Source of the DNA: Clostridia bacterium
Lineage (GTDB): Bacteria; Bacillota; Clostridia; UBA1381; UBA9506
DNA: 64,000 nt
Assembly: GCA_017416855.1 (NCBI GenBank)
Contig: JAFQAZ010000001.1
Span: 1-64,000, forward strand
Reading direction: 5' to 3'
Of this stretch, positions 8,406 to 17,034 are shown one piece after another. The notes below the pieces were generated by a model that was not told where the DNA came from, did no database searches, and was given only the letters and a program-made list of their open reading frames with translations. The position numbers and the translations under genes were made by a program. Numbering within the stretch: the first letter of the stretch is position 1; each line of letters opens with the position of its first letter.

Positions 8406-9154
8406 TTCTTTATATCAGAAGGGGAATAGCCCCTTTCTTTTTTATAAGCTGTTGAAAAATATTTCGGATCATTAAAGCCGCAAAGCGGAGCAATTTCCGA
8501 AATGCTGTAATACTGTGACTGTAAAAGCTCGTCGGCCAGTGAAAACCGCAGATTCTGAATATATTTTAAAGGTGTCATCTGCATATTTTCGTAAAAAATA
8601 TTCCGGAAATAGGTTTCGCTCACGTGGGTCATTTCTGCCAGCTGATGCACGGTTAAATTTTCATTGGTATAGTTTAAATGAATATATTCCAGAGTGTTGC
8701 GGAAGCTTTTCATGATGGTGGACTGACTGTCTTCCGCCTGCAAATGCATCAGTTCTAAAATTTTATAAAAGGATGCGGTGACAGAAAACAGATATCCCGG
8801 CAGCTTGTTGGTACATTTTCTGTGCATATTCTGAAACAAATCTACAAACAAATCTACATTTTTAGGGGTGAAAATTTCAATTTCCTTTGATTGGTTGTTT
8901 GAGGTAAAGTGAATCACATACACATGCTCATCCCGGTTGGCCTTGTGGAGATATTGCACATAAGCGGGCACATAGGCAATGTCTCCCTTCTTGGCATGAT
9001 AGTTTTTATCCCCCACCACAAAATCTGTATCTCCCTGTATACGGATAGACAGGGCGTCATAAGGGCGGATGTCTGACAGGGCAGTTCGTTTTCCCCAACT
9101 TAATTCAAAAACCGAAATGATTTCGGGGTGTAGGGGCGGGTAATCGTAAATCAT
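8384..9154 (-). CDS. AraC-family transcriptional regulator
   Basis: 256 residues. The N-terminal cupin-like sensor (about 1-110) contains the KKGDIAYVPAYVQYLHKA strand pair. Two C-terminal helix-turn-helices (about 155-250) include LTVHQLAEMTHVSETYFRNIF and SISEIAPLCGFNDPKYFSTAYKKERGYSP, the AraC signature. It is transcribed away from the sugar operon starting at 9304 and is its likely activator. The inducer is probably a sugar or glycoside handled by that operon (inference from position). Confidence 0.9.
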   Translation of the reverse strand: MIYDYPPLHPEIISVFELSWGKRTALSDIRPYDALSIRIQGDTDFVVGDKNYHAKKGDIAYVPAYVQYLHKANRDEHVYVIHFTSNNQSKEIEIFTPKNVDLFVDLFQNMHRKCTNKLPGYLFSVTASFYKILELMHLQAEDSQSTIMKSFRNTLEYIHLNYTNENLTVHQLAEMTHVSETYFRNIFYENMQMTPLKYIQNLRFSLADELLQSQYYSISEIAPLCGFNDPKYFSTAYKKERGYSPSDIKKKKEIQS

Positions 9155-9176
9155 AGCATTTCACTCCTTATTTTTG

Positions 9177-9205
9177 ACTATATCACAAAGTAATATAATT
9201 GTCAA
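9177..9205 (-). promoter_or_regulatory. Promoter of the araC gene
   Basis: On the minus strand: TTGACA (9200-9205), 17-base spacer, TATAGT (9177-9182). Confidence 0.75.
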
Positions 9206-9240
9206 TTTTGTTTCGAAATTTAAACCTTTTGTTATGTAAT

Positions 9241-9269
9241 TTGGGTTTAGTTTAAAGAAATGTTATTAT
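9241..9269 (+). promoter_or_regulatory. Promoter of the sugar operon
   Basis: TTGGGT (9241-9246), 17-base spacer, TATTAT (9264-9269). The weak -35 fits a promoter that needs an AraC-type activator. AAAGGAG precedes the ATG at 9304. Confidence 0.5.
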
Positions 9270-9303
9270 AAGATAAAAGAAAAAGGGTAAAGGAGAATGA
9301 AAA

Positions 9304-10335
9304 ATGGCCATTAAACATACGGCGGTGAGCTACTACGGCTTAGGCTATGTAGAGCACGCCATAAAAGACTTTGAAGAAATGAAGGAGCACGGTTGCGATA
9401 CCGTTATTTTAGCAATTACCGAGTTTGATATGGACTTCTGGTTTCCCAACATCAACAACATTGTAAAAGCTGCCCACGACTTGGGTCTGCGTGTTCTGGC
9501 AGATACCTGGGGTATCGGTAAATATTTCGGGGGTGAGCAGGTGAGCCTGTTTTTGCAGAACAACATTCATCATCGTCAGGTTTCGGCTTACACCGGTGAA
9601 GTATTAAATGCTGCGTGCTTTAACACCAACTCTTTCCGTGATTATTTTAAACGCATTTGCGTAAAACTGGCAAGAGAAACAGAGGTTGACGGGTTCTTCT
9701 GGGATGAGCCCCACTATGCTTACCCCAAATCCTATGCCTCCATTACCGGTGGTGCCGGTGATGACTGGGCTTGCAGATGTCCTGAATGTATGAAAAAGTT
9801 TGAAGAGTATTACGGCTATGAAATGCCTAAATTTATGAATGATGATGTAAAACAGTTCAGATGGAGAGAGGCGCTCTTTACTCTTTCTGACGTTTCTAAA
9901 ACCTTAAAAGAAATTAACCCCAACTTAGAAATTACCTGCTGCGTACATGCCACCTTGAATTCTTACTATGTAACGGAGCTCCGTGGCTATGATAACTGGG
10001 AAATGGTTGCGGCCTGCCCCTATTTCGATGTCTTTTCTACCACCATCATCAACTGGAGTCTGCCGGAAAGCTTCTTCCGTGAAATCACCCAGCGCACCGT
10101 TGCCATGGCGAAGAAATATGGCAAGCAGTCCGAGCGCTGGATTATGGGCTACAACAAACGCCCCGATGACTTTTCGCAGATTGACAAGGTTGTGGATATG
10201 TACGAAGAGCTGGGCGTTGACCGTCTGGCCACCTGGACCTATCGCGGTGGCTATGGCACCGTTGTGGCGGCCGAGGATGCTCTGGAGCTTTGGGATAACA
10301 TCGGCAGAAACTATAAAAGGGTGTTGAAGAAATAA
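9304..10335 (+). CDS. TIM-barrel glycoside-hydrolase-like protein, family unknown
   Basis: 343 residues, no signal peptide. The pattern is that of a (beta/alpha)8 hydrolase: HGCDTVILAITEFDMDFW near strand 1, GLRVLADTWGIGKYFGG, then VDGFFWDEPHYAY (about 135-148), where the Asp-Glu pair at a strand end looks like a catalytic acid. A CxxC pair (CRCPECMKKFEEYYG, about 157-171) is the motif often seen in GHL-type putative hydrolases. Later strands are ITCCVHAT and WIMGYNKRPDDF. I cannot name the family. As first gene of a sugar operon it probably acts on an imported oligosaccharide or glycoside. Confidence 0.6.
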   Translation: MAIKHTAVSYYGLGYVEHAIKDFEEMKEHGCDTVILAITEFDMDFWFPNINNIVKAAHDLGLRVLADTWGIGKYFGGEQVSLFLQNNIHHRQVSAYTGEVLNAACFNTNSFRDYFKRICVKLARETEVDGFFWDEPHYAYPKSYASITGGAGDDWACRCPECMKKFEEYYGYEMPKFMNDDVKQFRWREALFTLSDVSKTLKEINPNLEITCCVHATLNSYYVTELRGYDNWEMVAACPYFDVFSTTIINWSLPESFFREITQRTVAMAKKYGKQSERWIMGYNKRPDDFSQIDKVVDMYEELGVDRLATWTYRGGYGTVVAAEDALELWDNIGRNYKRVLKK

Positions 10336-11066
10336 TGATTAGTGAACAGTATTATAAAGGAATCACCCATTGCCTTGAAACTATTTTAAAAACACAAAAA
10401 GAAAAGATGGAGCAGGCGGCTAAGGTGGTGGCTAATGTCATTAAGCAAGACGGTATTATTTATATGTTCGGCTGTGGACATTCTCATTTAATCGCCTTGG
10501 ATAATTTTTATCGGGCAGGTGGTCTTGTAAACGTGAGTGCTGTGCTGGATACAGACTTAATGCTTCACAACGGGGCCGCCAAAAGCAGTGCCATGGAACG
10601 GATGGAGGGTATTATGCCTCATGTTTTAAAACGCTATTGCATCACCCCGAAGGATATGCTATTTGTCTTTTCCACATCAGGTATTAACGGCGCTCCGGTG
10701 GATGCGGCGAAGTATGCCAAAGAGCAGGGCATTCCCTGTATTACCGTATCGTCTATGGCTTATAAAGAAGAAACATCCCGCCATTCATCAGGCAAGCATC
10801 TCTATGACTTTGCCGATGTGAGCATTGATAACTGTGTGCCCCATGGTGACGCGGTGATGCACATTGACGGTATTGAAACGCCTATGGGTTCTGTGTCAAC
10901 AGCGGCATCTTCCTTCATCACTCAATCTGTGTTAATGGAAGGGGCGTCTCTGGCGGCAGAAGCCGGCGCGAAACCGCCGGTGTATTTAAGCGGTAACATT
11001 GAAGGCGGTGCCGAATTTAACAAAAGCCTCATTGAGGCCTATCTGCCCCGCGTTAAGCACTTATAA
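10335..11066 (+). CDS. SIS-domain protein (UPF0309-like sugar isomerase/phosphosugar-binding)
   Basis: 243 residues. A single SIS fold is shown by IIYMFGCGHSHLIALDNFYRAGG (about 37-59) and the serine-rich phosphosugar loop FVFSTSGINGAPVDAAKYA (about 110-128). The overall shape and length match the UPF0309 group of bacterial SIS proteins. Such proteins isomerise or bind ketose/aldose phosphates. The start overlaps the previous stop by one base (TAATG). It may act on a sugar or amino sugar phosphorylated by the PfkB kinase next door. Confidence 0.75.
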   Translation: MISEQYYKGITHCLETILKTQKEKMEQAAKVVANVIKQDGIIYMFGCGHSHLIALDNFYRAGGLVNVSAVLDTDLMLHNGAAKSSAMERMEGIMPHVLKRYCITPKDMLFVFSTSGINGAPVDAAKYAKEQGIPCITVSSMAYKEETSRHSSGKHLYDFADVSIDNCVPHGDAVMHIDGIETPMGSVSTAASSFITQSVLMEGASLAAEAGAKPPVYLSGNIEGGAEFNKSLIEAYLPRVKHL

Positions 11067-11077
11067 GGAGGTACAGC

Positions 11078-11917
11078 ATGGCAAAAATAGCGGTTATAGG
11101 ATTAATCGGAACATCCACCTTTATGTGTGTTGACCACTTTCACGACAAGGGCGAAACCCTCATTGCTCATTCTGTTTTTAACGAAGTGGGGGGCAAGGGG
11201 AGCAATCAGGCCATTGCCGCGGCACGAATGGGTGCCGAGGTTTCTTTCCTGGCGGCCATCGGTGATGACGACGGCGGCAGGGAATGCTTGCAGGTGACCA
11301 AGGAAAATGGCGTAAACCCCGTTTTTAAAACAAAAGAAGGAAAGGGAACCACCTTTGCCTTTATTCTAACGGATAAAAACGGCGAAAACCGTGTAACGGA
11401 ATTTGAAGGGGCGGAGCTTTCACCGGAGGATGTATTAGATTTTGAAAAACAAATTGCAGAGTGCGACATTCTGCTTCTCCAGCATGAGGTTCCCGATGAG
11501 GTGAATGCCAAAGCCGTAGAGCTTGCTGCGAAATATAATAAAAAAGTGATTTTAAACCCTGCGCCGGCAAGAGAAGGCGCCGACCGGTATGCAGAGCATC
11601 TTTTTGCGGTCACCCCCAATGAGCAGGAGGCTACGCTTTTAGATAAAAGCAAGTTTAAAAACTGTATCACAACCTTGGGGAGCGAAGGTTGCGACATTAA
11701 CGGTAAAATTAAAATTCCCGCCATAAACGTTAAGGCAGTAGATACCACAGGAGCAGGGGATACCTTTAACGGTGTACTCTCTGTGTGCCTTGCAGAAGGG
11801 ATGGATATAGAAACGGCCTGCCGTTATGCGGTCACGGCTTCGGGCATAAGCGTTGGCGGTCAATATGTCATTAACACTATTCCCTACAGAAAAGATATTG
11901 AATTAAAACTACAATAG
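11078..11917 (+). CDS. PfkB/ribokinase-family carbohydrate kinase
   Basis: 279 residues. The substrate-binding glycine motif is GGKGSNQAIAAARMGA (about 38-53). The C-terminal signature DTTGAGDTFNGVL holds the catalytic base Asp at its GAGD (about 225-237). NPAPARE is typical of ribokinase relatives. It is shorter than true ribokinases (about 305 residues), and the lid region is compact. An AAGGAGG ribosome site precedes the ATG. It presumably phosphorylates the sugar released by this operon. The exact sugar is unknown. Confidence 0.88.
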   Translation: MAKIAVIGLIGTSTFMCVDHFHDKGETLIAHSVFNEVGGKGSNQAIAAARMGAEVSFLAAIGDDDGGRECLQVTKENGVNPVFKTKEGKGTTFAFILTDKNGENRVTEFEGAELSPEDVLDFEKQIAECDILLLQHEVPDEVNAKAVELAAKYNKKVILNPAPAREGADRYAEHLFAVTPNEQEATLLDKSKFKNCITTLGSEGCDINGKIKIPAINVKAVDTTGAGDTFNGVLSVCLAEGMDIETACRYAVTASGISVGGQYVINTIPYRKDIELKLQ

Positions 11918-11929
11918 GAGGAAACAAAA

Positions 11930-12622
11930 ATGAATGTAATGCAGGAAAAACTTGCGTTTTTGCTGGATAAATATTCAGTAGAAGCAAAAGCAACGCTTTT
12001 GAATCGGGACGTTGTGGCCGTTGACGGTGCAGAAACACCCCTTTTGTCTCACTGCTTGGAACGTCGGTTCATTGAACTGAAAAATATGGTATTGAATAAC
12101 ACCTTATCAGGCGTAAGTGTTATGCGTGTGGCCAGAATTATTCACAAGGGTGCCGATATAAACGTCGCTCTTTACCGTGAATTTGATTTGTGCCAATGGA
12201 TTTTGGGAGAGATCATCTGTCAGGTAACCGCTTTTCAGAACGGCAATGTGTTAAATGTGATTGCCACCACCAAAAGCGGTATTGTGTGCACAATCGAAAT
12301 TTCAGCTACCTTAGCAGATGATATGGAGCCCATTGACAAGCACGAGATTATTGCCGAGCACGGCATTGGCTGTGATGTGGTGGTAGATGCCCAGCTCAAG
12401 CAAGATTCTGTCTATGTGTTTGGTGATACAAAACAAAAATTTACAGATGTAGACTTTGAACTTTATGGTCTTTCCATAGAAGATATTGCGATTGTTCGTT
12501 CTGCTTTCTCGTTAGCACAGAAGAAAAATGGTGCCGAACATATAGAAGCTGATTGCTACCTGAACAAATTAGTAGCGGCGGCAGAAAAATCGGCAGAGCG
12601 TTGTGAAAGGGTGGTGTTGTAA
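11930..12622 (+). CDS. Protein resembling the C-terminal domain of Gfo/Idh/MocA oxidoreductases
   Basis: 230 residues with no Rossmann GxGxxG at the N-terminus. The stretch YREFDLCQWILGEIICQVTA (about 83-102), followed by VLNVIATTKSGIVCTIEISA, mirrors the 'hDiDLlrwllGe...V.Af' and 'a.l.f.nG..gtle.s' segments of the Gfo/Idh/MocA substrate domain. The final helix (AAAEKSAERCERVVL) resembles the terminal helix and strand of those enzymes. I read it as a free-standing substrate-domain relative that may pair with the full oxidoreductase encoded directly after it. The similarity is seen by eye only. Confidence 0.5.
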   Translation: MNVMQEKLAFLLDKYSVEAKATLLNRDVVAVDGAETPLLSHCLERRFIELKNMVLNNTLSGVSVMRVARIIHKGADINVALYREFDLCQWILGEIICQVTAFQNGNVLNVIATTKSGIVCTIEISATLADDMEPIDKHEIIAEHGIGCDVVVDAQLKQDSVYVFGDTKQKFTDVDFELYGLSIEDIAIVRSAFSLAQKKNGAEHIEADCYLNKLVAAAEKSAERCERVVL

Positions 12623-12623
12623 G

Positions 12624-13700
12624 ATGAAACCGTTAAAAATTGCTATGATGAGCATGACTCACGGCCATACCAGAAAATATTATCAGGTGTTAAAAGAAAA
12701 CCCAAAACTTGACTGGGTTGCGGTTTCCACCGCCAACGATGAAGTAAAAGAAATCTTTTTAAACAGCGTTGACGGCATCCCATGTTATGATAGTGAGCTT
12801 GCAATGCTTGATGCTCATCCTGAAATTGAAGCGGTGGTGTTAGCCAGCGAAAACAGCGACCATCTGCGTCAGATGAAGCTCTGTGCCGAGCGCGGTATTC
12901 ACATTTTATCAATGAAAATCCCTACCTTTGATATGGATGAATATGAAGAAATGATTAAAATCGTAGAAGAAAACGGTCTGGTGTGCCAGATTGAGCTGGA
13001 AATGCACTATAATCCTGTCATTGCCCGCTTGAAAGAGCTGGTGAAGAACAAGGAAATCGGCGATATTAAGGCCTTTAATGCCACCAACATCACTCTCTCC
13101 CCTGTGTGGGCCTTCCCCTGGCAGGGCGTGCCGGAAAAGAGCTATGGCAAGCGTGTTTCCATTAAAGAAGGCGATCATAGATTCCGTGGCGGTGCTCTGT
13201 GTGACCATCCCCACATTTTTGATATGATCCGTCATATGACCGGCAGCGAATTCGACACCATTTATGCTGAAGTGGCGCCGAATATTCGTCCTGATCTGGA
13301 AGAAGAGGATATGCTTTCTGTTATCGGCCGTATGAAAGACGGCACTATCTTTTCGTTAGACCCCTCCTGGTCTAAAATGGAGAACCGCTTAAAGGTCCCC
13401 GGTCCCGGTTGGGAGGTGTTCCCCAAACGTATGGAAGTGAACATTACCCTCCACGGTGAAAAGGGAACGGTGATGGCGGATTGCTTTGGTCCTAATGTAT
13501 ATCACAGCGGCCTGCCCAACGATCGTTACACAGTACAGTATACCTATTTTGATGAGTGGGTTGGTCTTATTGACGAATTTGTGGATAACATCCGCAACAA
13601 CAAAACGCCTCTCATTAACTTAAAGTGGCACAAAAAGACCGTAGAGGCTATGAACGCATGCTACGAAAGCATTGCCACCGGTCAGCCGGTGAAACTGTAA
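12624..13700 (+). CDS. Gfo/Idh/MocA-family oxidoreductase
   Basis: 358 residues from ATG 12624. An in-frame GTG at 12603 would overlap the previous gene by 20 bases and lacks a better ribosome site. The N-terminal Rossmann-like part (IAMMSMTHGHTRKYY) does not have the usual GxGxxG; it has MTHGH instead, like some atypical members. The substrate domain has GGALCDHPHIFDMIRHMTGSEF, matching the HxxD catalytic region. It probably oxidises or epimerises a sugar. The neighbouring kinase, SIS protein and C-terminal-like partner suggest one pathway for an unusual sugar acid or amino sugar. Confidence 0.82.
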   Translation: MKPLKIAMMSMTHGHTRKYYQVLKENPKLDWVAVSTANDEVKEIFLNSVDGIPCYDSELAMLDAHPEIEAVVLASENSDHLRQMKLCAERGIHILSMKIPTFDMDEYEEMIKIVEENGLVCQIELEMHYNPVIARLKELVKNKEIGDIKAFNATNITLSPVWAFPWQGVPEKSYGKRVSIKEGDHRFRGGALCDHPHIFDMIRHMTGSEFDTIYAEVAPNIRPDLEEEDMLSVIGRMKDGTIFSLDPSWSKMENRLKVPGPGWEVFPKRMEVNITLHGEKGTVMADCFGPNVYHSGLPNDRYTVQYTYFDEWVGLIDEFVDNIRNNKTPLINLKWHKKTVEAMNACYESIATGQPVKL

Positions 13701-13715
13701 AGAATACCAAACGGG

Positions 13716-13753
13716 AGGCTGTAGCAAAATAGTTATTTTTCTACAGCCTTTTT
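13716..13753 (+). terminator. Terminator of the sugar operon
   Basis: The stem AGGCTGTAG / CTACAGCCT ends in a T-run. It belongs to a family of similar CTGTAGC hairpins also found at 31181 and 49739. Confidence 0.8.
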
Positions 13754-13807
13754 GTATACACAAATATATATCCTCTTGCATATAGTATAGCAGGAGGTGA
13801 AACAATT

Positions 13808-14224
13808 ATGATTAACATTAGTTGTGATTGCAAAAACGATTGCACAACCTTAGGTGTTATTGCCAGTATCATCATTGGCATTATTACCGGCATTCTGCGG
13901 TATACGGCTGTCATTACCGTTACGCCGGCCTTTTTGTGGGTGGCTCTGGGTGTTGCTGCTGTATATCTTGCCGTGTTGCTGTTTAATGCCGGCAGATACC
14001 GCACCGGCGGACGCTTTTGTCGTTGCCGGAGCCTAAAAACGCTCCTTTTCAGCATTCTGGGTGCGGCGCTGACCTCTGTTATCCTGCTGGCGGTTGCCTT
14101 TGCTGCGACCAGCGTTTTAGGCGCTATTATAACCGGGCTTTTATTAACTTTCCTTTCCGTGATTTTTACCTCCACGGCCTGCCTGGTTTTCTGTACTGCA
14201 GATTGCTCTGACGAAGAAAACTGA
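13808..14224 (+). CDS. Four-helix membrane protein, unknown
   Basis: 138 residues, with a cysteine-containing N-terminus (CDCKNDC) and C-terminus (CTADCSDEEN) bracketing four predicted transmembrane helices (about 15-32, 38-60, 78-100 and 105-128). A very strong ribosome site (AGGAGGTGA) precedes the ATG. There is no close family I recognise, and the flanking genes do not suggest a pathway. The paired terminal cysteines might bind metal or form disulfides. Confidence 0.6.
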   Translation: MINISCDCKNDCTTLGVIASIIIGIITGILRYTAVITVTPAFLWVALGVAAVYLAVLLFNAGRYRTGGRFCRCRSLKTLLFSILGAALTSVILLAVAFAATSVLGAIITGLLLTFLSVIFTSTACLVFCTADCSDEEN

Positions 14225-14233
14225 CGAAAAAAT

Positions 14234-14280
14234 CCCCGTTGCGGCTTCGTTCCGACCGCAACGGGGACATTTTTATTTTT
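14234..14280. terminator. Bidirectional terminator
   Basis: The stem CCCCGTTGCGG / CCGCAACGGGG (14234-14244 and 14256-14266) is followed by ACATTTTTATTTTT. It separates the convergent membrane-protein gene and the TRIC-type gene. Confidence 0.88.
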
Positions 14281-14938
14281 CATTGTCTGTTTCTTCAAGG
14301 CGTATTTTCGGCAGGCTCCAGAGAAATTTTGTAGCGAGCATTCTGATGGCGACCACCGAAACCAGAGAAAGCATTGTTGCCAGAATTAAATCATCTGTAT
14401 TCTGGCGCAAAATGCAGTATAAAAGACTTCCGAAAATAGAAGCCAGTGCATAAATATGTTTTTTTAAAATATATGGGGTGGTATCGGTTAAAATATCGCG
14501 GAAAATTCCGCCGCCAACACCGGTGAGCATGCCTAGCATAACAGAAAAAAACAAATTGTCTGAAAAGCCGCGCACAAAGGACACCTCTGTGCCCATCACA
14601 GAGAATGCCGCCAGGCCAACAGCATCAAACAGGTTATTGATTTGTTCAATTTTCAAAGAAAGCCGGTCGAAGTGACGGCGCTGAACATACGCAATGATAA
14701 ACACAAACACAGAAGTCAGCAGGGCAATTAAAATAATCGGCAGGTTTGAAAAAATTGCCGGTGGAATCTGGCCAATTAATAAGTCCCGCACAACGCCGCC
14801 GCCAACGGCAGTAATGCCGCCGATAAAAACAACACCGAAAATATCAAGCTCTGCTTTAATGGCAACCAATGCCCCGGAAATGGCAAAGGCAATGGTGCCG
14901 AGAATCTCTAAAACGTGCAGTAGTTCGGTTGAAATCAT
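14273..14938 (-). CDS. TRIC/UPF0126 family cation channel-like membrane protein
   Basis: 221 residues with seven predicted helices in two repeats. Each repeat carries the glycine-rich family signature: GGITAVGGGVVRDLLIGQIPP (about 40-60) and GMLTGVGGGIFRDILTDTTPY (about 127-147). Bacterial TRIC homologues form trimeric potassium-permeable channels, and the bacterial role is poorly known. It is 23 bases downstream of the prsW stop, so it is probably the last gene of the hpt-prsW transcript. Confidence 0.92.
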   Translation of the reverse strand: MISTELLHVLEILGTIAFAISGALVAIKAELDIFGVVFIGGITAVGGGVVRDLLIGQIPPAIFSNLPIILIALLTSVFVFIIAYVQRRHFDRLSLKIEQINNLFDAVGLAAFSVMGTEVSFVRGFSDNLFFSVMLGMLTGVGGGIFRDILTDTTPYILKKHIYALASIFGSLLYCILRQNTDDLILATMLSLVSVVAIRMLATKFLWSLPKIRLEETDNEK

Positions 14939-14961
14939 CCGGCGACCTCCTGTTGATGTAA

Positions 14962-15843
14962 TTACATTTTTTCAATGTCTGCGATTTCAAGACTACCGGT
15001 GGATAAAAAAGGATATTTTTTCAAAAGCATCCCAAGAACAAAACGCTCCTGCGGTGCATCAGAGGCAGACATTTTTTTTATTTTGCCAAAGCAGTAAACA
15101 TATAAGACGATGATAAAAGCATAAAAAGCAAGAACACCGATTCCGGAATCCAAGGTGCAACAAAAATCGTATAAACCATGTGCCAGAACAGGCATTAAAA
15201 GGCTCAGAATCATCTGGCGCTTGCCGGAAATTTCGGTGCGGCTCTGCACAATGCCTTCTGCCTTCAACTGACGTTCTATGGTACCGGCTTTGTCGGCAAT
15301 GTGCCAGAAACTGTAATGATAGCCCATCAAAACGGCAAAGAACATATGGCCGGGAACAGATAAAATACCGCGCATTATGGCATTAATCCACCCATTTTCC
15401 AGTACATAAAAAATATTTTCAAAGGCCGCGAAGCCAATGGAGATGAAAACGGCATAAATCAACCCATCAAACAGAGAATTGAATTCTTTGTTTCGTTTTG
15501 TAGCGTATAACAGCACAAACCATTTGCAGCCTTCTTCTATGAGAGCTACCCCAACAAAGTACTCCAGAAAATGATACAGGTAAAACACGTCATCGCTGAT
15601 GAACTCGATTCCCCGGCTGTCGATGAAAATATAATCAGTAAATAACGCATCGAGAACGCCGGAAAAAGTCACTTCCATCAGTGCAGCGGGTATACAGCAG
15701 GCCACTCCAAAAAGCAACAGGCGGATTAGCAACCCAATGGGTTCTTTTTCCACTCTGTCTTTCTTGAACACATAAATGCAAAGAATGATGGCAGGTAAAA
15801 GTGCTGCAAACACCAGCAGCCCATTATACATCGCTGCAAACAC
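14962..15843 (-). CDS. PrsW-family intramembrane metalloprotease
   Basis: 293 residues with about eight transmembrane helices. The family motifs are present: EEGCKW (about 124-129), the second Glu-containing motif FAAFENIFYV, and PGHMFFAVLMGYHY with its metal-binding His. PrsW cleaves anti-sigma factors such as RsiW in Bacillus; its substrate here is unknown. The start overlaps the end of hpt by 20 bases, which suggests translational coupling, though the two functions are unrelated. Confidence 0.9.
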   Translation of the reverse strand: MFAAMYNGLLVFAALLPAIILCIYVFKKDRVEKEPIGLLIRLLLFGVACCIPAALMEVTFSGVLDALFTDYIFIDSRGIEFISDDVFYLYHFLEYFVGVALIEEGCKWFVLLYATKRNKEFNSLFDGLIYAVFISIGFAAFENIFYVLENGWINAIMRGILSVPGHMFFAVLMGYHYSFWHIADKAGTIERQLKAEGIVQSRTEISGKRQMILSLLMPVLAHGLYDFCCTLDSGIGVLAFYAFIIVLYVYCFGKIKKMSASDAPQERFVLGMLLKKYPFLSTGSLEIADIEKM

Positions 15844-16405
15844 CTTCCTCTGTGTTATATTCTGCTATGTAAGGCAGGTTGCGGTAATATTCTCCACAAT
15901 CCAGACCGTAACCAATCACAAAAAGATCAGGAATGGTAAATAAGCTCATATCCGGATCAAATGCCGCCGTGCGTCGTGAAGGTTTATCCAACAGCGTAAC
16001 AACCTTAACCGAAAGAGGATTCCGCTCCTTTAACATGGGAATCAGCTTAGAAAGAGTTTGACCGGTATCCACAATATCTTCCACTATAATCACATGATAT
16101 TCGCTGATGTCGTGCTCTAAATCCATCAGAATTTTCACGTCGCCAGAAGATTCTGTGCTGTTATAATAGCTTTTTGCAATCATAAAGTCCATTTCACATG
16201 GAAGTGTGATAGCACGGCATAAATCGGCAAGGAACACAAAGGAGCCTTTTAAAATGCTGACCAACAAAAGAGGTTTGCCCTCATATTCCCGACTAATCTC
16301 GGCACCTGCTCTGGCAATGGCCTCCTGCACAGCTTTTTCATCAATTAAAACCTTTTTAATGTGTTTGTTAAATTCATCTTTTGTTGTGATGCCCGGCATG
16401 CACAA
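15824..16405 (-). CDS. hpt: Hypoxanthine phosphoribosyltransferase
   Basis: 193 residues. The PRPP-binding motif VIIVEDIVDTGQTL (about 105-118), the SILKGSFVF loop and the C-terminal DLFVIGYGLDCGEYYRNLPYI segment are all standard for HPRT. It salvages hypoxanthine and guanine to IMP and GMP in the cytosol. The start may be the ATG at 16405 or the second methionine (MPGI) at 16399. Confidence 0.95.
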   Translation of the reverse strand: MCMPGITTKDEFNKHIKKVLIDEKAVQEAIARAGAEISREYEGKPLLLVSILKGSFVFLADLCRAITLPCEMDFMIAKSYYNSTESSGDVKILMDLEHDISEYHVIIVEDIVDTGQTLSKLIPMLKERNPLSVKVVTLLDKPSRRTAAFDPDMSLFTIPDLFVIGYGLDCGEYYRNLPYIAEYNTEEGVCSDV

Positions 16406-16429
16406 GCCCCCCCAAAAAAACTATTGTTA

Positions 16430-17011
16430 TTAACCGTCTTTTAATTCTTTAACTGTTCTGATTTCTTTCACCGGTGCTTCGATATATCCCAGTAAATCGT
16501 CAACATTATCACTGACAAAAAACAGCTCCAAACAGTTTTCTTTAATAAAATTCTTGCTGATGGCATCGTGCATAACCTGCACCAGACCATCATAATAACC
16601 ATTGATATTATAAACAGCAATGGGCTTATTGTGCCGGCAAAGCTGCTTTAATGTCAAAATTTCGAAAAATTCTTCATAGGTTCCGATGCCGCCCGGCGTT
16701 ACAAGAAAGGCGTCGGCGTTATCTTCCATAATCTGCTTGCGCTCGCGCATGGTGTCCGGTTCAATTAATTCGTTGCAAAAATCACAAATTTTTTCAACGG
16801 ATTCATCCCCGAAAAATTTGGGAATGACACCTAAAATATATCCGCCACCGGCATGAACGCCACGAGCAGCAGCACCCATTAGTCCGTTGCCGCCACCGCC
16901 AAACACCAACGAATGTCCACGACGGGCCATTTCAGCGCCTAAGGCTTCTGTTTTATCAATATAGTTCTGATCAATGGTGGGCGATGCCGCACCGTATACG
17001 CAAATTCTCAT
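16430..17011 (-). CDS. LOG-family nucleotide hydrolase (TIGR00730 type)
   Basis: 193 residues. The Rossmann-like LOG motifs are present: FGGGGNGLMGAAARG, MRERKQIM and PGGIGTYEEFFE. LOG proteins hydrolyse nucleoside 5'-monophosphates to ribose 5-phosphate plus a base and are often misnamed lysine decarboxylases. It lies between the HAD and hpt genes, a context of nucleotide salvage. Confidence 0.92.
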   Translation of the reverse strand: MRICVYGAASPTIDQNYIDKTEALGAEMARRGHSLVFGGGGNGLMGAAARGVHAGGGYILGVIPKFFGDESVEKICDFCNELIEPDTMRERKQIMEDNADAFLVTPGGIGTYEEFFEILTLKQLCRHNKPIAVYNINGYYDGLVQVMHDAISKNFIKENCLELFFVSDNVDDLLGYIEAPVKEIRTVKELKDG

Positions 17012-17034
17012 ATAATCTCTCCTTGTTCCTGATT

